Source: Terrimonas rubra (lineage in GTDB: Bacteria > Bacteroidota > Bacteroidia > Chitinophagales > Chitinophagaceae). From it: 64,000 nucleotides of DNA. Position numbers and translations under genes: made by a program. Below are positions 59,426 through 64,000 of this stretch, piece by piece. The notes beneath the pieces are model-generated. The model was not told where the DNA came from and made no database searches. It worked only from the letters and a program-made list of their open reading frames with translations. The DNA is taken from NCBI RefSeq assembly GCF_042686025.1, contig NZ_JBHUOZ010000001.1, positions 1,302,001-1,366,000 of the forward strand, given 5' to 3'. Numbering within the stretch: position 1 is the first letter of the stretch; every line of letters starts with the position of its first letter.

Positions 59426-59430
59426 ATCTT

Positions 59431-60312
59431 TTATTTTGAAAATTGTTTTCTGAAATCGTCGGGGGTTACCTGCTCATATTTTTTAAAGAACCGGTTAAAA
59501 TAAGAATTATCCTGGAAGTTTAACTCGTAGGCTATCTCGGTTACGGTCATGTTTACATTGGTGAGCAACCTTTTTGCTTCCAATAAAATACGTTCCCTGA
59601 TCAGCTCACCGGCTGTTTTGCCCAGCAGGTCCTGGCATAAGGCGTTTAAATGATTGGGTGTCACGTACAGGAGATCAGCATATTCCTTGGGCAAACGGAT
59701 ACTCTTGTAATGCGCATCGATCAGCCTTTTAAAATTATTCAGAAGGGTTAATTTCTGGTTGGGAATAGCGGGAATACGTTTTTGTTCTGCCTGTCCGTCC
59801 ATTAACAGCAATAACTGCAACAGTATCACCCTGATCAGGTCATAGGCCGGTTGCGGCTGCTTTTGCAGGTCAATCAACTTTTCAAACAAAACGGTCACTT
59901 CCTCATGTAATGTCACCGGCAATTGAAAAACACCATCTTTACTGTTACCTGAAAAAAAAGAGAGATTATCCAAATACCGTTCATTCAGTAAAAAGTTCTT
60001 ATAAAAGCCTGCTGAAAAGTTGATCACATATCCATTGATGGACGAGGTAAAATGCCAGCTATGCACTTGTCCCGGTATCATGCAATACACCTGGTAAGGT
60101 TTAACGGTGTATTTATTAAAATCTACAGTATGCGATCCCTTTCCGTTGATAAAAAGTACCAGGTGGTAAAAATTATGCCGGTGGGGAAAGTGGAGGTGCT
60201 CATAATGTTTATGCAGGTAATCGGAAAAATGTTCCGCCAAAAAATCACCCTGCGCTACGGGTTGTAACTGCAGGTGGTGAATATTGTAGACCGGTATTTT
60301 ATCCTTTGCCAT
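59431..60312 (-). CDS. AraC family transcriptional regulator
   Basis: 293 residues from the ATG at 60312. An ATG at 60330 would add six residues but lies at the expected transcription start, only 2 nt from an exact -7 box (60332-60339), so the shorter form is preferred. N-terminal cupin-like ligand domain (HYEHLHFPHRHNFYHLVLFINGKGSHTVDFNKYTVKPYQVYCMIPGQVHSW); C-terminal double HTH (YADLLYVTPNHLNALCQDLLGKTAGELIRERILLEAKRLLTNVNMTVTEIAYELNFQDNSYFNRFFKKYEQVTPDDFRKQ). Ligand unknown. Co-oriented with DUF983, 5 nt downstream. Confidence 0.92.
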   Translation of the reverse strand: MAKDKIPVYNIHHLQLQPVAQGDFLAEHFSDYLHKHYEHLHFPHRHNFYHLVLFINGKGSHTVDFNKYTVKPYQVYCMIPGQVHSWHFTSSINGYVINFSAGFYKNFLLNERYLDNLSFFSGNSKDGVFQLPVTLHEEVTVLFEKLIDLQKQPQPAYDLIRVILLQLLLLMDGQAEQKRIPAIPNQKLTLLNNFKRLIDAHYKSIRLPKEYADLLYVTPNHLNALCQDLLGKTAGELIRERILLEAKRLLTNVNMTVTEIAYELNFQDNSYFNRFFKKYEQVTPDDFRKQFSK

Positions 60313-60331
60313 GCTGTATGGTTTTACCATA

Positions 60332-60339
60332 CAAAGGTA
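60332..60339 (-). promoter_or_regulatory. -7 box of the AraC-type gene
   Basis: TACCTTTG on the minus strand, exact match to TAnnTTTG; it decides the ATG at 60312 over the one at 60330. Confidence 0.5.
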
Positions 60340-60482
60340 ATATGGCTGCAGTACACGGGGCGGTGTTAAAATACCTGTTTATGGTACTTTTTACTTATTT
60401 GTAATGTGCTGAAAAAATGAGTTTTGCCTGTTCTATGGTTTAAGCCAAATAAAATCCGAGATTTGAGGCAGAAAATATATAC

Positions 60483-60779
60483 ATGCCTTATTACGCTTTA
60501 ACCTATATAACCGCTGAGAACTTTGTAGAAAGAAGAATGCCTTACAGGGAGCAACACCTGCTCCTGGCACAGCAATACCATGATAACCAAATACTGCTGG
60601 CAGGAGGTTCTATGCAACCGGCTATTGAATCGCTGCTCATTTTTCATTGCGAGAACGAGGACGTGGTTAAAAGCTTCATGCGCCAGGATCCTTATGTACA
60701 GAACGGGCTGGTGAAAGCCTGGTATATCCGGGAATGGAATATCGTGATCGGGGATAAGTTTATTAAAAAAGAAAAATAG
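60483..60779 (+). CDS. YciI-like protein
   Basis: 98 residues. The ferredoxin-like YciI fold is recognised from YYALTYITAENFVERRMPYREQHLLLAQQYHDNQILLAGGSM and AIESLLIFHCENEDVVKSFMRQDPYVQNGLVKAWYIREWNIVIG: the family His-Asp pair and the EDPYVxxGL-type motif are present. The family may be small enzymes or ligand-binding proteins; the function is not known. Cytoplasmic and divergent from the AraC-type regulator. Confidence 0.9.
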   Translation: MPYYALTYITAENFVERRMPYREQHLLLAQQYHDNQILLAGGSMQPAIESLLIFHCENEDVVKSFMRQDPYVQNGLVKAWYIREWNIVIGDKFIKKEK

Positions 60780-60862
60780 CGCAGCGATCTTTTATTCCGT
60801 TTGCCAACAGGAGAACTGTAATAATTTATCCTGCTTACCGGCAATAAAAAAGCATCAGCTGT

Positions 60863-61039
60863 TTAGCCACCTATATGTCCTTCAATTTTCTTTTTGCACA
60901 GGAATAAAAACTCTTCGGGGGTTATTTTGCCTTCAAAAAGATAGGAGTAAAGTATTTCTTTATCCTGTCTTGGAAGTTGTTTGATCGATTCTTTCGTGAC
61001 CTCATCAAGTGCTATCTCTTCAAAAATTTGCTTTTCCAT
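60863..61039 (-). CDS. Small hypothetical protein (58 aa)
   Basis: 58 residues starting MEKQIFEEIALDEVTKESIK and ending FLCKKKIEGHIGG. It is highly charged, predicted helical, and lacks a signal peptide. The middle QLPRQDKEILYSYLFEGKITPEEF reads like a small helical bundle with turns at Pro/Gly. The single frame is open from ATG to TAA, and codon use and a hydrophobic/charged pattern look protein-like. Not recognised. Confidence 0.6.
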   Translation of the reverse strand: MEKQIFEEIALDEVTKESIKQLPRQDKEILYSYLFEGKITPEEFLFLCKKKIEGHIGG

Positions 61040-61230
61040 ATTACTTAATTATACAGTGGTGAATAAAAGTGGACGGCAACTATATAATGTGTTATATCTA
61101 CACAAAGGTACACCGTTTTTTGGTACAGGTATGTTAAAGCAATAGCATGATCATACTTTGAACAAAATAGCAATTGACTCTCAAATACTTAGAAAGAATA
61201 TAACAGAAGACTAACGCTATCGTTTCCGGC

Positions 61231-61243
61231 AACGTTTGCGTAA
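61231..61243. promoter_or_regulatory. Candidate LacI-type operator upstream of GH28
   Basis: AACGTTTGCGTAA, 12/13 identical to the site upstream of the GH43 gene (6527-6539) and at nearly the same distance from the start codon. Confidence 0.45.
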
Positions 61244-61324
61244 AAAAAACCTCGTATTTGCTTCATCATCAATGTATTTGGGGGTAAACTTGTGTGGTGC
61301 AAAAGGTTTTTGTACAGAAACGAA

Positions 61325-62956
61325 ATGCTTGTTATGATTGTGATGTTAAGAATCCTGTCTATATTATTATTGTTACCCGCGTTAACTTTTGCACAAACAA
61401 CGGCCAAACTACCTGTGGTGAAAGCGCCGCAGTTTAAAAATATTACCTACACTATTACCAGGTACGGCGCCTTACCCGATGGTTATACTTTAAATACAAA
61501 AAGCATACAGGCAGCTATTGATGCCTGTAATAAAAACGGCGGTGGTACCGTACAGGTTCCTCCCGGTTTATGGCTTACCGGCCCGATCGTTTTAAAAAGC
61601 AATGTGAACCTTAACCTGGCCAGCGGCGCTACTTTGTTGTTTACCAAAGATAAAAATGAATACCCCCTGGTGCGTACTAACTGGGAAGGTCTTGACCAGA
61701 TGCGTAACCAGTCACCTATCTCAGCAGAAAATGCCATCAATATCGGCATTACCGGTAAAGGCATTATTGATGGTAACGGTGATGCCTGGCGTTATGTAAA
61801 AAAAGAAAAGCTCACAGAAAGCGATTGGAAAAAACTGGTAGCATCGGGTGGTGTCCTGAGCGATAATAAAAAAATATGGTATCCTTCGGAAGCTTTTAAA
61901 AAAGCCAGTACCATGGATAACCCCGGTGCTTATGTGGCAGGGAAAAATTATGATGATGTAAAAGACTTTCTGCGTCCCAACCTGATGGTGCTGACAAAGT
62001 GTAAGTATATTTTACTGGAAGGCGTTACTTTTCAAAACTCACCGGCCTGGTGTTTACATCCCTTAATGAGCGAACATTTAACGGTGCGCAATATTACGGT
62101 ACGTAACCCCTGGTATGCACAGAATGGTGACGGCCTGGATGTAGAGAGCTGCAAAAATGTATTGATAGAAAATAGTTTTTTTGATGTAGGCGATGACGGC
62201 ATTTGTATCAAAAGCGGCCGTGATGCGGAAGGACGTAAAAGAGGCATGCCTACTGAAAATGTAATCGTTCGCGGTTGTACGGTTTATGCCGCACATGGTG
62301 GTTTTGTAGTGGGCAGCGAGATGAGCGGAGGGGCTAAAAATATTCATGTAAGTGATTGTACCTTTATTGGTTCCGATATCGGCCTGCGTTTTAAAACAAC
62401 CCGCGGCCGTGGTGGTGTGGTGGAAGATATCTTCATTAATAATATTTACATGAAAGATATCCCGGGCGATGCGATCTTGTTTGATATGTACTATGCAGCC
62501 CGTGACCCTATTCCTTTGGCCGGTGAAGAAAGGGCATTGCCTGCAGTAGAGTTTAAACCGGTGGATGAGACCACCCCGCAGTTTAAGAACATCCGTATCA
62601 ATAATGTATATGTGAATGGTGCAGAAAAAGCGGTCTTTATCCGCGGCCTGCCCGAAATGCATATCAACAACCTGCAGTTCAGTAACCTGGTACTGCAATC
62701 AAAAAAAGGAATGGATATCCAGGAAGCATCGAATATCAGTTTCAAAAATGTTCAGTTATATACTACGGAGCTGAACCCGGTAGTAGACATTGTTAATAGT
62801 GACAACATCAGTTTTGATAAACTGCAATACAGTAACCAGGCCGAGCTCTTATTCAGGATAAACGGGGAAAGAAGCAAGCCGGTTAAAGTGATCAATACGG
62901 ATGATAAAAAAGTTAAAAAAGCATATAGTTACGAGCTGGGAGCGGTACAGCCTTAA
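61325..62956 (+). CDS. Polygalacturonase-like glycoside hydrolase, GH28
   Basis: Secreted GH28 enzyme that hydrolyses galacturonic-acid linkages in pectin. 543 residues from the ATG at 61325; a GTG at 61292 would extend the frame but damages the signal peptide (LLLLPALTFAQ). Catalytic elements of the right-handed beta-helix are present: Asp269 and Asp272 (NGDGLDVES), Asp290-Asp291 (GDDGICIKSGRD), His324 (AHGGFVVGSEMSGG) and Arg355/Lys357 (LRFKTTRGRGG). The N-terminal YTITRYGALPDGYTLNTKSIQAAIDACNKNGGGTVQVPPG is typical. Next gene, 38 nt away, is a GH105 enzyme; together they form a pectin unit. Confidence 0.95.
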   Translation: MLVMIVMLRILSILLLLPALTFAQTTAKLPVVKAPQFKNITYTITRYGALPDGYTLNTKSIQAAIDACNKNGGGTVQVPPGLWLTGPIVLKSNVNLNLASGATLLFTKDKNEYPLVRTNWEGLDQMRNQSPISAENAINIGITGKGIIDGNGDAWRYVKKEKLTESDWKKLVASGGVLSDNKKIWYPSEAFKKASTMDNPGAYVAGKNYDDVKDFLRPNLMVLTKCKYILLEGVTFQNSPAWCLHPLMSEHLTVRNITVRNPWYAQNGDGLDVESCKNVLIENSFFDVGDDGICIKSGRDAEGRKRGMPTENVIVRGCTVYAAHGGFVVGSEMSGGAKNIHVSDCTFIGSDIGLRFKTTRGRGGVVEDIFINNIYMKDIPGDAILFDMYYAARDPIPLAGEERALPAVEFKPVDETTPQFKNIRINNVYVNGAEKAVFIRGLPEMHINNLQFSNLVLQSKKGMDIQEASNISFKNVQLYTTELNPVVDIVNSDNISFDKLQYSNQAELLFRINGERSKPVKVINTDDKKVKKAYSYELGAVQP

Positions 62957-62994
62957 GCCGTACCGGGGTTAATTAATCTGAATAAAGTATTTGT

Positions 62995-64000
62995 ATGATG
63001 AAAAAAATAGTTGTTCTCTTACTGTTGGTCTTTTCTGTTACTGCTATACAGGCGCAGGATATACCTTATTCGCAGCGTATGTCCAATACCGTGTTATACC
63101 ACTGGAAAGATTCTTTTGCTTTTCCTGGTAAGCCGGCCCGCTGGAGCTATGATTTTGGGGTGATACTGAAAGGCATTGAGAATGTCTGGAATGCCACCGG
63201 CGATCCTAAATGGTATAACTATATCCAGAAAAGCATGGATTTCTTTATCGAAAATCCTGCCCAGATAAAAGACTATAAAAAGAGCACCTATAATATTGAT
63301 TACGTGAACAACGGTAAACTGTTTCTTACCTTGTTCCGCGTAACCGGTAATAAAAAATACAAACAGGCTGCTGATACCTTACGCCAGCAGTTGCGTGAGC
63401 ATCCCCGTACAAAAGAAGGGGGCTTCTGGCACAAACAGGTATACCCCTGGCAGATGTGGCTGGATGGATTATATATGGGCCAGCCTTTTTATGCGGAATA
63501 CGCCATGTTGTTTCATGAGGATACCACTTTTAATGATATTGCCCGCCAGTTTGTATTGATGGAAAAAAACAGCCGCGATCCTAAAACAGGCTTATTGTAT
63601 CATGGTTATGATGAAAGCCGCCAGCAGAAATGGGCGGATAAAACAACCGGCCGTTCACCACATGTATGGGGACGGGCACTGGGCTGGTATGGCATGGCCA
63701 TAGTAGATGCGCTGGATTATTTCCCCGAACAACATGCCGGTAAAGATGCTATTATTGCCATACTAAACCGTTTTGTGAAAGCGGTTACCGCTGTACAGGA
63801 CAAAAAAACAGGGCTGTGGTATGATATTGTTGATATGCCCAATGAGCCCCGTAATTATTTTGAGGCCTCAGCTTCTTCCATGTTAGTGTACACCATTGCC
63901 AAAGCGGCCCGTAAAGGATATATTCCTTACAGTTATGCGGCTGTAGCGAAGAAGGGATTTGACGGCATTATCAAAACGTTTATTGAAGTAGACGATAAAG
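62995..64000 (+). CDS. Unsaturated glucuronyl/rhamnogalacturonyl hydrolase, GH105 (partial)
   Basis: GH105 (GH88-like) enzyme that removes unsaturated uronic acids left by pectin or rhamnogalacturonan lyases. Signal peptide (IVVLLLLVFSVTAIQAQ) and about 335 residues are visible; the right edge cuts the gene. Family features: NVWNATGDPKWYNYIQKSMD, KQVYPWQMWLDGLYMGQPF (substrate-site Trp-Leu-Asp), LLYHGYDES, SPHVWGRALGWYGMAIVDAL and LWYDIVDMPNEPRNYFEASASSM. First ATG chosen, 38 nt after the GH28 stop; an ATG immediately after it is equally possible. It would process products of the lyase-type enzyme at 33060 and of GH28. Confidence 0.93.
   Translation, partial: MMKKIVVLLLLVFSVTAIQAQDIPYSQRMSNTVLYHWKDSFAFPGKPARWSYDFGVILKGIENVWNATGDPKWYNYIQKSMDFFIENPAQIKDYKKSTYNIDYVNNGKLFLTLFRVTGNKKYKQAADTLRQQLREHPRTKEGGFWHKQVYPWQMWLDGLYMGQPFYAEYAMLFHEDTTFNDIARQFVLMEKNSRDPKTGLLYHGYDESRQQKWADKTTGRSPHVWGRALGWYGMAIVDALDYFPEQHAGKDAIIAILNRFVKAVTAVQDKKTGLWYDIVDMPNEPRNYFEASASSMLVYTIAKAARKGYIPYSYAAVAKKGFDGIIKTFIEVDDK

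Noticed and set aside
61292..61324. GTG start of the GH28 gene
   Set aside because: Adds a charged stretch (WCKRFLYRNE) before the signal peptide; the ATG at 61325 gives a normal export signal.

Overview
The window looks like part of a Bacteroidota chromosome, most likely family Chitinophagaceae (Chitinophaga/Niastella-like). The evidence is a type IX secretion (T9SS) C-terminal domain on a 1938-residue enzyme, Bacteroidota-type -7 boxes (TAnnTTTG), almost no Shine-Dalgarno sites, paralogous carboxypeptidase-regulatory/plug/beta-barrel receptors, porin O/P proteins, a propeller/Y_Y_Y histidine kinase, and moderate GC. I see no rRNA, tRNA, CRISPR array, phage or plasmid functions.

Layout. (1) 1-8.7 kb: hemicellulose locus with a LacI regulator and an SDR on the minus strand, then a sodium/solute symporter, GH43 lipoprotein, GH10 xylanase, GH43 with a lectin-like C-terminus and a small DUF4440-type protein on the plus strand. 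No SusC/SusD pair is visible. (2) 8.8-14.5 kb: minus-strand C4-dicarboxylate symporter, two porins and a lamin-tail lipoprotein, preceded by an alpha/beta hydrolase. (3) 14.9-20.3 kb: poorly characterised proteins, a TPM-domain membrane protein, an AHSA1-like protein, and a REP-associated tyrosine transposase (RAYT) surrounded by its hairpin repeats and by truncated copies of its own 3' end. (4) 20.3-30 kb: two paralogous outer-membrane receptors followed by a two-component system with a hydrolase gene between kinase and regulator. (5) 30.2-32.4 kb: GCS2-type carboxylate-amine ligase and an ATP-grasp protein. (6) 33-38.9 kb: the giant T9SS pectate-lyase-like protein. (7) 39-61 kb: mostly housekeeping genes (acyl-CoA synthetase, TPR protein, XRE regulator, DUF1015, serC, Lol-type permease, rbfA, ABC exporter, glycosyltransferase, phosphoesterases, esterase, TraB/GumN, sigma/putative anti-sigma, DUF983, AraC, YciI). 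(8) 61.3-64 kb: GH28 polygalacturonase followed by a GH105 unsaturated uronyl hydrolase cut by the right edge. Regions 1, 6 and 8 together suggest a plant-cell-wall (arabinoxylan and pectin) degrader.

The most unusual content is between genes. At least eleven intergenic stretches are arrays of degenerate words with a strict 7-nt period (one has an 8-nt period). Each array has its own word family, and arrays often begin at, or overlap, a stop codon or promoter. There is also a RAYT/REP system, a second dispersed repeat family, a 121-nt tandem double-hairpin repeat, and a GGGCGTGCCC...CCCTCACGC element. Two almost identical palindromes lie exactly 21 nt from a putative -7 box upstream of each receptor gene and next to the response regulator, which suggests a small regulon.
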